DNA of 14,135 nucleotides from Deltaproteobacteria bacterium (lineage in GTDB: Bacteria > Desulfobacterota_B > Binatia > UBA9968), in NCBI GenBank assembly GCA_005879255.1, contig VBKY01000033.1, forward strand, positions 43,936-58,070, written 5' to 3'. How positions within the stretch are numbered: position 1 is the stretch's first letter; every line of letters starts with the position of its first letter. Below the pieces are notes generated by a model that saw only the letters and a program-made list of their open reading frames with translations, did not search any database and had not been told where the DNA came from. Below are positions 6,252 to 13,405 of this stretch, in pieces. The translations under genes and the position numbers were made by a program.

Positions 6252-7607
6252 TTACTCTTTGGAGTAGAGCGCGAGTTTGGCGTTCAATGTTTTCGGGGTA
6301 ATGCCTAAGAGTTGGGCCGCTTGCGTCTTGTTCCCCCCTGTTGCGTTCAGGGCGCGTTCGATTGCCTGCCGTTCGGCTTCGGCAAGCGACAGTGGTGCGA
6401 GATCGGATTGTTCTTCCACGAGTGTCGTAAGACAATACTGCTGAAAGTCTTTGGCTGTGAGATTTGGGCCTGTAGGCAAAACCGTAAGCCGCTCCATGGC
6501 ATTGCGAAGCTCACGGACGTTGCCCGGCCAGTTTTGCGCCATCAGAGTCGATGCAAAGTCGGCGGCCCAGGGTAAGACATCGCGCTGATATTTTGCCGCG
6601 AACGACTCCAGAAAATACCGCGCCAAAAGCGTGATATCCTCACCACGTTCGCGTAACGACGGAAGCTCCAGATGAAACACGTTCAACCGATAAAAAAGAT
6701 CTTGGCGCAGCTTGCCATCTTTCACCGCCGCTAACGGCTGGCGATTGGTGGCGGCGACGACCCGGACGGAAACCGCAATATTTTTGTTGCCGCCGATGCG
6801 ACGAATCTGTCCTTCTTCCAACACGCGCAAGAACTTCGGCTGAATTTCCAGCGCCATTTCAGTGATCTCGTCGAGGAGAAGCGTGCCGCCGTCGGCTTGC
6901 TCGAAACAGCCAAGGTGGCGCTCGATAGCGCTGGTGAAAGCGCCTTTCTCATGACCGAAGAGCTCACTTTCCATCAAAGTCGGCGAAATCGCGGAGCAAT
7001 TGAGGGCGAGAAAATTTCCCTCGCGCCGCGGTGAAAGATCGTGCAGGGTTTGTGCGACCAGTTCTTTGCCCGTGCCGCTCTCACCGCTGACGAGCACTGC
7101 CGCATCGGTTGCGGCGATCTGGCCGATTTGTTGGTAAAGCCGGCGCATCGGCGCTGATTTACCAATGAGGGCGCCGTAGGACCCGAGAGGCGATTCCAAG
7201 CGTTGGCGGAGCGCGCCGGCTTCGCGCGCGAGCACGACCTGCTTCAGTGCCTTCTCAAGCACGTCGCGCAGCCGCTGCGGTTCAAGTGGTTTAGGCAAGT
7301 AGTCGTAGGCGCCGAGCTTAATCGCTTGGACGGCGGTATCAATGGTGGCTTGACCGGTGACAAAGATGATCGCGATTTGCCGCACGCGATCGCCGAGCGC
7401 GGTGACGAATTCTAATCCATTCATACCCGGCATCATCAAGTCCGTGACGATCGCGTGTGGCAGTTCCTGCTCGCAAGTTTGAAGAGCGGCTTGACCGTCG
7501 GAAGCTGCACAAGCTTTATAGCCCCAGCTTTCCAATAAGGTCGTTAGACCTTCACGGGTGGCCGCATCGTCATCGACGACGAGCACCGTTTGACGAGGCC
7601 GAGCCAT
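6252..7607 (-). CDS. Sigma-54-dependent response regulator (NtrC family)
   Basis: This 451-residue protein has three domains. The receiver (about 5-122) has acidic D12/D13, phospho-acceptor D56 in VTDLMMPG, T84 and K106. The AAA+ activator domain (about 145-375) has Walker A GESGTGKE (175-182), the sigma-54 contact loop as GAFTSA (222-227), Walker B LLLDE (243-247) and the RQDLFYRLNV arginine region (301-310). The C-terminal Fis-type helix-turn-helix (about 412-447) contains GNKTQAAQLLGITPKTLNAK. When phosphorylated such proteins form ring ATPases that open sigma-54 promoters from distant binding sites. The contact loop differs from the usual GAFTGA by Gly to Ser. Its ATG directly abuts the kinase stop codon (TAGATG), so translation is probably coupled. 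Sigma-54-type promoters lie downstream at 6154-6169 and 5255-5270. Confidence 0.96.
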   Translation of the reverse strand: MARPRQTVLVVDDDAATREGLTTLLESWGYKACAASDGQAALQTCEQELPHAIVTDLMMPGMNGLEFVTALGDRVRQIAIIFVTGQATIDTAVQAIKLGAYDYLPKPLEPQRLRDVLEKALKQVVLAREAGALRQRLESPLGSYGALIGKSAPMRRLYQQIGQIAATDAAVLVSGESGTGKELVAQTLHDLSPRREGNFLALNCSAISPTLMESELFGHEKGAFTSAIERHLGCFEQADGGTLLLDEITEMALEIQPKFLRVLEEGQIRRIGGNKNIAVSVRVVAATNRQPLAAVKDGKLRQDLFYRLNVFHLELPSLRERGEDITLLARYFLESFAAKYQRDVLPWAADFASTLMAQNWPGNVRELRNAMERLTVLPTGPNLTAKDFQQYCLTTLVEEQSDLAPLSLAEAERQAIERALNATGGNKTQAAQLLGITPKTLNAKLALYSKE

Positions 7608-9140
7608 CTAGTGAGCGGCCTCCATTGGTAGGGTCACTCGAAACGTCGCGCCGCGGCCGTTACCATTACGGTCGTGGTAAACCAAGGCGCCGCCGTGGGA
7701 TTCGACGATTAATTGGCTTAGCGGCAGACCGATACCGCTGCCGCCCACCTTGGTGGTCTTGCCGAATTCGAACATTTCCAGCCGTCGGTCCGGTGGCACA
7801 CCGGGACCCGCGTCGCTGATGTCGACGACCAATTCGTTGCCGTTTTTGTTGGCGGTTACGTGGATCTCGCCGCCGTCAGGTTGAGCTTCCATGGCGTTAC
7901 GCAGGAGATTATCGAAGGTTTGCCGCAGACGCGTCGCATCTCCCTGAATTTGCCAGGGCCCGGGAGCAAGCTCCTTTGTTAGGCGTATCTTTTTCGCCGC
8001 GCAAGCCGAACCTGCCGCTTCCAGAGTCGTACCCAATACTTCGGCGACGTCGATCGGTTTGCGTTCCATTGTCACAGGCGCCGAATAGTCAGTAAAATCG
8101 CGCACCAACTTGTCGACCTGGCGGATACTTGAGTCGAGGGCGGCGATGGAGCGCTGTGATTGAGCGCCGTCGTCGTCGACGGTTTTGTTGCGCAGCACTT
8201 CTAAATGAATCGCCAACGCGTTGAGGGGTGTTTTTACTTCGTGGGCGAGCGTGCGCGCGGCAATGGCCAGCCGTTGCACCGGTGCGGGGGCGCCAACACT
8301 CTTACGTTGCTTCATCACCAAGCGGTCAATCAAGTCCAAGCTTGCGCCGACTTCGTCGTGGCTGGCGTATTGAGGCCGGACCGCATACGTTCCCGCTTCA
8401 GCTTGGCGCAACGTGTCACTGATCAAACGAAAGCGCCGGGTGTAAAGCGCGGTGGTCAAAAACGCGCTTACGAGAGCGACGCCACCGCCAAGAACGAAGA
8501 GGAGAATGAATTGGCGCCATAAGCCCGACAGCAGTCCAGTCCAATCTGCCGGGTTGATCCATAGCCGCAAACCTCCCGGACTGCGCACTCCGGCCGGCAT
8601 TTGCAGCGGCACCCAAACATCGTAGTAGTTAATGTTACCCTGACGCTTGGCGTTGATAATCGTCTCGCCGCGCCCGAGCTTTTCCAGCAGAGAATCGGCT
8701 ATGGGCGGTCTTTGCTTTTCGCCTTCGACAGAGCTGTAAAGCAGACGTCCTTCGGCGTTGACGACCCACATCGCTTCGATGCTGGCACTACGGTCGACAA
8801 ACGCCTGCATAAGTCCTTGCACTTCCGCGCGACGCGATGGTGTGTAGCGCTTGGGTCCGGATGATGGAGTCCCGGCGGACTTACCAGGTAAAAGATTGCC
8901 AAGAAAGCCCCAAAAAGAAGATGTGCTTCTTTGGCCTTGCGGCGTTTCGAGCACGATCGATCGCTCCCGCAAGCTGTCGGCCAGCGCGATCTCCACTTGG
9001 CGCGCCATCAAGAGAGCGGTTTGGAGCGTCGCTTCGGTCGTGAGCCGCTGGGCTATCAGCCAAATACCGATCCCCAAAATGCCGAATATCACTACGACGG
9101 TAGCGCAGAAAACGGCCACTTGTTGCTGGCGCAGGCTCAT
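7608..9140 (-). CDS. Membrane sensor histidine kinase, cognate of the adjacent regulator
   Basis: This 510-residue protein has two transmembrane spans, about residues 8-30 and 209-233. They bracket a periplasmic sensor region of about 175 residues (33-208) that I cannot assign to a named domain, though VVNAEGRLLYSS (126-137) looks PAS/Cache-like. A HAMP-like linker follows. The phospho-acceptor is H300 in LAHEVKTPLNAL, then come the N box (NLLRNAMEA, about 411-419), the G1 box DAGPGV (443-448) and the G2 box GSGIGLPLS (467-475), ending with a standard HATPase fold. All catalytic residues are present. The gene is first in the kinase-regulator pair; AGGGG precedes the ATG. It is divergent from moaA across about 100 bases. 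The signal sensed is unknown; the putative target genes point to the envelope. Confidence 0.95.
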   Translation of the reverse strand: MSLRQQQVAVFCATVVVIFGILGIGIWLIAQRLTTEATLQTALLMARQVEIALADSLRERSIVLETPQGQRSTSSFWGFLGNLLPGKSAGTPSSGPKRYTPSRRAEVQGLMQAFVDRSASIEAMWVVNAEGRLLYSSVEGEKQRPPIADSLLEKLGRGETIINAKRQGNINYYDVWVPLQMPAGVRSPGGLRLWINPADWTGLLSGLWRQFILLFVLGGGVALVSAFLTTALYTRRFRLISDTLRQAEAGTYAVRPQYASHDEVGASLDLIDRLVMKQRKSVGAPAPVQRLAIAARTLAHEVKTPLNALAIHLEVLRNKTVDDDGAQSQRSIAALDSSIRQVDKLVRDFTDYSAPVTMERKPIDVAEVLGTTLEAAGSACAAKKIRLTKELAPGPWQIQGDATRLRQTFDNLLRNAMEAQPDGGEIHVTANKNGNELVVDISDAGPGVPPDRRLEMFEFGKTTKVGGSGIGLPLSQLIVESHGGALVYHDRNGNGRGATFRVTLPMEAAH

Positions 9141-9208
9141 GCGACCCCTAGGATAACAGATCGGCCGAATCTCGCAAAGTTAGCATTTTATATCACAAAA
9201 TAGCTGGC

Positions 9209-9237
9209 TTGCGGCGCCTGAACCTTTGTTGCATAGT
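9209..9237 (+). promoter_or_regulatory. Weak sigma-70-like promoter of moaA, possibly leaderless
   Basis: TTGCGG (9209-9214) and CATAGT (9232-9237) are 17 bases apart, matching three and four of six consensus bases. The expected start falls at or next to ATG 9245, where no ribosome-binding site is visible. The match is weak and alternatives exist. Confidence 0.3.
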
Positions 9238-9244
9238 GTTTTAG

Positions 9245-10255
9245 ATGTTAGTTGACGTTTACAAACGGCCGATCCGGGATCTACGTATTTCGGTAACGGA
9301 CAGGTGCAACTTCCGCTGCACCTATTGCATGCCACTGGATGAGTACGAGTGGATCGATAAGAAGGAAATTTTAACCTTCGAAGAAATCACGCGCTTGGCG
9401 CGGCTGTTTATTCAATTCGGCGTCGAGAAAATTCGTCTTACCGGGGGTGAACCGCTGGTGCGCCAGGACTTGGCGGTCTTGGTGAAAAAACTTTCGGCAC
9501 TCGATGGCTTAGAAGATCTTTGCCTCACGACCAATGGTGCCCTTCTTGCCGAAAAAATTGAATCCCTTTCACAGGCAGGCCTGCGTCGCGTCAACATCAG
9601 TATCGACACTTTGGACGCGAACAAGTTCAAGCGCATGACCAAGCGTGGCGATCTGAATAAAGTTCTCGAAGGCATTTTTGCGGCAAAGAAAGCCGGCCTT
9701 GCGCCGATCAAGCTCAACGCGGTCATCGAACGGGGCGTCAACGAGGACGACATCCTGCCGCTTGTGGAGTTCTCCCGGGAGCATGGGTTTGCCATGCGTT
9801 TCATCGAATATATGGACGTTGGCAATTCGAACAATTGGACGTCGGCGAAGCTGGTCTCAAAGAAAGAGATAATTGAAAAAATTGCCGAGCGTTACCCGCT
9901 CAGAGAACTGGGCCGGGACCGGGGGAGCGCGCCGTCAGTCGATTACGAATTTGTCGATGGGCGAGGCGACATCGGCGTGATCGCTTCAGTGACAGAGCCC
10001 TTTTGTTCGAGCTGCACGAGAATTCGACTGACGGCGGACGGTAAGATTGTCACTTGCTTATTTTCCCAGGTCGGACATGACATCAAGTCTCGTTTGCGCG
10101 GCGGCGCTTCCGACGAAGAGATTTCGGAATTCATCGGCAATACCTGGCGCGGCCGAACCGATCGCTATTCGGCGGAACGGCTCGAGGCGCTCAAAGCGTC
10201 GAACTACGACCCCAAGAGCCATAAAAAAATCGAAATGATTTCCCTCGGCGGATAA
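9245..10255 (+). CDS. moaA: GTP 3',8-cyclase MoaA, molybdenum cofactor biosynthesis
   Basis: This 336-residue radical SAM enzyme performs the first step of molybdopterin synthesis, converting GTP to (8S)-3',8-cyclo-7,8-dihydroguanosine 5'-triphosphate, which MoaC then turns into cyclic pyranopterin monophosphate. The N-terminal 4Fe-4S site is C21-x3-C25-x2-C28 in TDRCNFRCTYCMP. The SAM-binding GGEP is at 67-70. The second cluster site is C254-x2-C257-x13-C271, with the RIRL arginines (259-262) that bind GTP. The C-terminal double glycine needed for activity is present (SLGG). Length is normal. No other moa, moe or mog gene lies in the window, so it is an isolated copy. No Shine-Dalgarno sequence precedes the ATG. 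It is divergent from the kinase gene and convergent with the small lipoprotein gene. Confidence 0.97.
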   Translation: MLVDVYKRPIRDLRISVTDRCNFRCTYCMPLDEYEWIDKKEILTFEEITRLARLFIQFGVEKIRLTGGEPLVRQDLAVLVKKLSALDGLEDLCLTTNGALLAEKIESLSQAGLRRVNISIDTLDANKFKRMTKRGDLNKVLEGIFAAKKAGLAPIKLNAVIERGVNEDDILPLVEFSREHGFAMRFIEYMDVGNSNNWTSAKLVSKKEIIEKIAERYPLRELGRDRGSAPSVDYEFVDGRGDIGVIASVTEPFCSSCTRIRLTADGKIVTCLFSQVGHDIKSRLRGGASDEEISEFIGNTWRGRTDRYSAERLEALKASNYDPKSHKKIEMISLGG

Positions 10256-10272
10256 TCGGCATCTGCCAGCGA

Positions 10273-10557
10273 CTAATCCTTCGGCAGTAGTCCGCGCCGT
10301 TCTAAGTCTGCGCGTTCCTGCGGGGTCAAGCGCTCCCGGACAACGTAACCGCGGTTTTCGTACACGCGAGTGCAACTATCGGCGAAGCTTTCGGTGAAAA
10401 GTGGTCCGAACCCGAAACTTGAACCGCTACACTCGGCGGTAGCGCCGGTCTGCGGCTGAATCATTTTTACGGTTTGACTCGTACAGGCAGATAACGCGAG
10501 CGAAAGACCTGTGAAGATAATCCGCTGGGCGTAAAAGCGCGACTTTCGAGTTTTCAT
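10273..10557 (-). CDS. Small lipoprotein of unknown function
   Basis: The gene encodes 94 residues from ATG 10557, chosen because AGGAGG lies 9 bases upstream and the signal sequence then starts MKTRKS. An upstream ATG at 10587 would add ten residues with no support. The signal peptide ends in the lipobox LSAC with C25 as the lipidated residue. The mature part is about 70 residues, with two further cysteines (C43 and C62) that could form a disulfide. It includes TGATAECSGSSFGFG and CTRVYENRGYV, and ends in an acidic/basic helix with LTPQERADLERRG. I believe similar small lipoproteins occur widely in proteobacteria, but no function is known to me. It is convergent with moaA (17-base gap) and divergent from the dehydrogenase remnant. 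Confidence 0.85.
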   Translation of the reverse strand: MKTRKSRFYAQRIIFTGLSLALSACTSQTVKMIQPQTGATAECSGSSFGFGPLFTESFADSCTRVYENRGYVVRERLTPQERADLERRGLLPKD

Positions 10558-10606
10558 TTGCCTCGGCCTCCTAGTGAGAGCGATCATCGACGGTCGTACG
10601 CGCCTA

Positions 10607-10635
10607 TTAATACCATTTAGACGCCCAAGTTTGAA
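10607..10635 (-). promoter_or_regulatory. Sigma-70-like promoter of the small lipoprotein
   Basis: On the minus strand TTCAAA (10635-10630) and TATTAA (10612-10607) are 17 bases apart, each matching four of six consensus bases. The predicted start near 10600 gives a leader of about 43 bases to ATG 10557. The inverted repeat at 10639-10675 lies immediately upstream. Confidence 0.4.
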
Positions 10636-10638
10636 CTT

Positions 10639-10675
10639 CGGTAACGCGATCGTAGGGGATTGTTTGGCGTTACCG
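10639..10675. repeat. Inverted repeat between divergent genes, possible operator
   Basis: CGGTAACGC (10639-10647) and GCGTTACCG (10667-10675) are perfect 9-base arms separated by 19 bases. They lie just upstream of the predicted lipoprotein promoter and between it and the dehydrogenase remnant. There is no U-tract, so this looks more like a regulator site than a terminator. Confidence 0.5.
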
Positions 10676-10719
10676 ATTGGGAAAGCTAGAGCTCAAAAAA
10701 GATTATTTGGAGGACGGAG

Positions 10720-10970
10720 ATGTTGCTGAAAGATAAAATCGAGCTGCTGCTTACCGGCTCGACGCATAATATCGGATTGGCAATCGCTCGCGCCTTCGCG
10801 CGGGAAGGCGCCAACGTGATCGTGCACTCGCGCCATGGGGAAGATGCAAAGAAAATTGCCGCGAGGCGGCGGTATTCTTGGCTGCCGACAAGGCGAGTTG
10901 TATTACCAATACAATTCTGCCGCTTGACGGCGGCCGCTTGAACGCGATGAGCAGCAGTAGCTCTCGGTGA
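10720..10970 (+). pseudogene. Short-chain dehydrogenase/reductase remnant with internal deletion
   Basis: A good ribosome-binding site (GGAGGACGGAG) precedes ATG 10720. The first 47 codons are a normal SDR N-terminus: strand, glycine-rich TGSTHNIG loop (13-20), then AIARAFAREGANVIVHSR. From 10863 a different frame reads EAAVFLAADKASCITNTILP then LDGGRLNAM, stopping at 10970. This is the typical SDR C-terminus, where EVA.A..FLAS...YITG..LPVDGG is expected. The roughly 160-170 residues between, including the catalytic Ser and YxxxK, are missing. The two ends therefore came together out of frame by a deletion near 10855-10863. The first frame runs on to a stop at 10941 with meaningless residues. 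NAD(P)-dependent oxidoreductase activity cannot remain. Confidence 0.85.
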
Positions 10971-11021
10971 TTAGCACAGTGCGCTCGCTCCGTGCGCCAA
11001 GCCGACTTACTGATAGAATCA

Positions 11022-11807
11022 ATGAAAATGCCGTTTGTGCGCAGGTTTTTGCTGTCGAGCGTCGGCTCAGCCGCTATCGTCGGATTGTTGTTCGATGTCA
11101 CGTCCTTATTCTCTGTCAGTTACGACGAATTGAGATCGGCGGCGGTAAAGCAATGCCAAGCGATCGATCCCGCTGAATACCAGAGCGGATTATTTTTCAA
11201 TCCAGATGGTTATCGCTCGTACTACGTTCGGTCCGAGTGTTTTCAAAGAACCGCGGTTCAGTTTCGCGACGAAGCTCTGTGCACCGAAGTGAGACAACGG
11301 TTCTCGCTGTTGTCATCTAGTTGGGGATACTCAAGAACCCGTTGCCGTGAACTTGTCGAACAAGGCGCCGCCGCGGATCGTACAACGCTGGAAGAGATCA
11401 AGCGGCTTTACATCAAAGGAGCCGTCACGCTGCGTAACTTTCTCGTCGAAAGGAACGGCAACGGTCGCGACTTCGATATCATTCCCTTCTTCGCTGGCGA
11501 TTACGCGCATGGCTACGTTCTGCGCTTTGAGATTGTTCAAACGGATACCGGCAAAGAAACTGCGCTGCTACATTCCTCCGGCTATTATGTGGACGGCAAT
11601 AGCAACCTACGAGTTTTTCTTAGGCAGGACGAGATTCGTAAGCGCTTTCCTGATTTTGCGCTCGACCGTCCCTACACAGTCCGCGCGACATTAATTCTCG
11701 ACGTCGGCAGTGGCGACCAATCAGGTCATTGGAGCGATACTTTCATCGAGCGCGTATTTCCGATCCGAGAGCGCGCGCAATCAGTCACGAGAGAAATCCG
11801 TTTCTGA
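11022..11807 (+). CDS. Unrecognised membrane-anchored or exported protein
   Basis: The gene encodes 261 residues from ATG 11022 (MKMPFVRRFLLSSVGSAAIV). A GTG at 10992 would add ten residues, but a start at the basic head before the hydrophobic span is more natural; neither has a strong ribosome-binding site. The hydrophobic span (about 8-30 in this numbering) may be a signal anchor. Four cysteines (45, 73, 87 and 108) lie in the first half of the exported part and could form two disulfides. The second half is beta-rich, with GYVLRFEIVQTDTGKETALL and VRATLILDVGSGDQSGHWSD, like an immunoglobulin-like or lipocalin-like sandwich. I do not recognise a family. It converges on the anti-sigma gene with a 28-base gap and no clear terminator. 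Confidence 0.75.
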   Translation: MKMPFVRRFLLSSVGSAAIVGLLFDVTSLFSVSYDELRSAAVKQCQAIDPAEYQSGLFFNPDGYRSYYVRSECFQRTAVQFRDEALCTEVRQRFSLLSSSWGYSRTRCRELVEQGAAADRTTLEEIKRLYIKGAVTLRNFLVERNGNGRDFDIIPFFAGDYAHGYVLRFEIVQTDTGKETALLHSSGYYVDGNSNLRVFLRQDEIRKRFPDFALDRPYTVRATLILDVGSGDQSGHWSDTFIERVFPIRERAQSVTREIRF

Positions 11808-11835
11808 ATTCATTCAATCGAGGCGATTCGTACAA

Positions 11836-12609
11836 TCAACTAGGCGAAGCCACAGCCGATGATTTTAGCAAATCCGTGAATTTCCCGAGCTGGTTTTGTT
11901 CGAGATCGGAAACAACCCAAAAATTCGCCCCGGAACTCGCCCAGCGAATCACATGGTAACCTTGTAGCGTTTTGATTGGACCGCCGGTCTGTCCGCTATT
12001 GTCTGCAGGCCAGACAAATACATTGATGACGTGCTTGTCGCGCTGGTAGACCAGCGCCGCAACCGGCCTATTATTTAGGTAGTCGAGACGGCCGCCAATT
12101 AAAGGAAATCCCTGCTTTGCCAAGTCACTGACCGGCGGTGAAAAATCCAGTTTACCATTGAACCAAGGTTTGACCGTGTGTTCATCCGTCGAGCGAACGT
12201 CGGCCAAATGATTGACCATCAGCGAACGAATATGGCTGGCGACGACGTCCTGAGTTAAGAGTTCGTCCGAAGACGGACCACCGAAAAATGGAACGATCAT
12301 CAAGACGACGAGCGCCGCCGCGGCCAGTGGCGCCGCAACTCTAAGCCACGACCAGGACAGCCAACGCGTCGGCGCTTCGGCTTTGGCAGCTTGACGCACG
12401 GAGCGCTGGATGCGCTTCTGCAGATCTGCCGGCGCTTTGAAATAGAAAGAGTCTGTTTTGAGGGCTGAGCGAATAACTTGGCGGTCACCGTAGATCTGGG
12501 AGCAATGAGCGCACCCGTGAAGATGATCTTCGATCTCCAAGTTACGCACCGGATCGAGCTCCCCATCTAGGTAGCCGTCGAGCAAAGTTTGTGCGTTTGT
12601 GCAATCCAT
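11836..12609 (-). CDS. Zinc-finger (ZAS) membrane anti-sigma factor
   Basis: This 257-residue protein has an N-terminal cytoplasmic anti-sigma domain beginning MDCTNAQTLLDGYLDGELDP. The ZAS metal site is H29-x3-C33-x2-C36 with C3 nearby. A single transmembrane helix lies at about 90-109 (VAAPLAAAALVVLMIVPFF). The C-terminal half is periplasmic and beta-rich, with GYHVIRWASSGANFWVVSDL resembling the C-terminus of other RsrA/ChrR-like transmembrane anti-sigma factors. It should bind and hold the ECF sigma factor until an envelope signal releases it; cysteine/zinc chemistry suggests redox sensitivity but does not prove it. Its ATG is one base after the sigma stop codon, so the two are translationally coupled. 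Confidence 0.92.
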   Translation of the reverse strand: MDCTNAQTLLDGYLDGELDPVRNLEIEDHLHGCAHCSQIYGDRQVIRSALKTDSFYFKAPADLQKRIQRSVRQAAKAEAPTRWLSWSWLRVAAPLAAAALVVLMIVPFFGGPSSDELLTQDVVASHIRSLMVNHLADVRSTDEHTVKPWFNGKLDFSPPVSDLAKQGFPLIGGRLDYLNNRPVAALVYQRDKHVINVFVWPADNSGQTGGPIKTLQGYHVIRWASSGANFWVVSDLEQNQLGKFTDLLKSSAVASPS

Positions 12610-12610
12610 C

Positions 12611-13162
12611 CTAAGGCTTCTCCTTCAGCCGAGAGCACAGAATGCCCTTGAGTCGTGCGCGAGCGCGTGCCAGTCGTGACATGACCGTACCTAGAGGAGC
12701 GTTGATCACTTCGGCGATCTGTTTGTAAGACAATTCTTCCAGATCACGCAACACTATGACTTCGCGAAACTCCGCCGGGAGTTGCTCCAAAGATTGCTTG
12801 AGCATCTCTCTGTCGCCGCTCTTCAGCGCCAATGCCGAGGGATTCAAGGCATCTTCCTCGACGGTATGAATCTCCTCATCGAAGGAGGTCATAGCCTGAC
12901 CGCGGCGGTTTTGCTCCAGCCATGTGTAACAGGTGTTGCGCACAATGGTGAGTAGCCACGCGCGCGCGTCGACGCCGTGAAAGCCGTCAAAGAATTTAAA
13001 TGCGCGCAAGGATGCCTCTTGCACCATATCTTGTGCATCATGATCATTGCGTGTCAGCCAGCGGGCCAGGTTATACGCGGCATCTAGGTGCGGCAATATA
13101 GCCTGTTCAAAACGCACCAGTTGATCTTTTCCTCCCAACGTTAAGACCACTCCTCCAACCAT
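12611..13162 (-). CDS. ECF (group IV) RNA polymerase sigma factor
   Basis: The gene encodes 183 residues from ATG 13162 (AGGAA five bases upstream). Region sigma2 spans about 25-90 with HLDAAYNLARWLTRNDHDAQ and DMVQEASLRAFKFF, then ARAWLLTIVRNTCYTWLEQN. Region sigma4 spans about 122-174 with LPAEFREVIVLRDLEELSYK and a helix-turn-helix in QIAEVINAPLGTVMSRLARA. The start is uncertain: ATG 13288 (AAGGA five bases upstream) would give 225 residues, and the conserved domain itself begins only at about residue 17, so a GTG or TTG near 13120-13140 with GGGAGGA upstream is also possible. It is co-transcribed with the anti-sigma gene. The 314 bases between 13163 and the next gene hold the divergent promoters, plus a long leader if 13162 is the start. 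Confidence 0.94.
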   Translation of the reverse strand: MVGGVVLTLGGKDQLVRFEQAILPHLDAAYNLARWLTRNDHDAQDMVQEASLRAFKFFDGFHGVDARAWLLTIVRNTCYTWLEQNRRGQAMTSFDEEIHTVEEDALNPSALALKSGDREMLKQSLEQLPAEFREVIVLRDLEELSYKQIAEVINAPLGTVMSRLARARARLKGILCSRLKEKP

Positions 13163-13345
13163 TTGATTCCTGGAATCCAACAACAACCCAAACCGTTTAT
13201 TGCTGCGGGATCGATCGGCGCAAAGTCTATTTGGCTGCGAGCGGCGAGTCAATGAAGCCGGTTTCTTGGGAATAAAAACCTGAAACATTCGTTCCTTCGG
13301 GTGGAGGGGTAGGGGGTTGAAGGCGGTCTTGCTGTGCACACAATT

Positions 13346-13375
13346 GATGACTGATTTTCAGTCTGAAAAATTCCC
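13346..13375 (-). promoter_or_regulatory. ECF-type promoter for the sigma/anti-sigma operon (autoregulation)
   Basis: On the minus strand GGGAATTTTT (13375-13366) is followed after 13 bases by AGTC and then ATC (to 13346). The GGAAT/GTC arrangement at about 16-17 base spacing resembles ECF promoters. The same 10-mer and AGTC occur facing the other way at 13406-13434. Part of it overlaps a perfect inverted repeat GACTGA-TTT-TCAGTC (13349-13363). Confidence 0.55.
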
Positions 13376-13405
13376 AAGAAACAAAATGAAAAAGTTTTTC
13401 CGGCG

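Noticed and set aside
9205..9220. CTGGCTTGCGGCGCCTGA as a sigma-54 promoter for moaA
   Set aside because: The spacing from GG to GC is not ten bases in either register.
10654..10670. GG-N10-GC pattern in AGGGGATTGTTTGGCG before the dehydrogenase remnant
   Set aside because: Only the GG of the -24 element matches and the -12 element is imperfect; it overlaps one arm of the inverted repeat.
13163..13339. N-terminal extension of the ECF sigma factor to ATG 13339
   Set aside because: The added residues are basic and low in conserved character, and the start would coincide with the predicted transcription start; 13162 or 13288 fit better.
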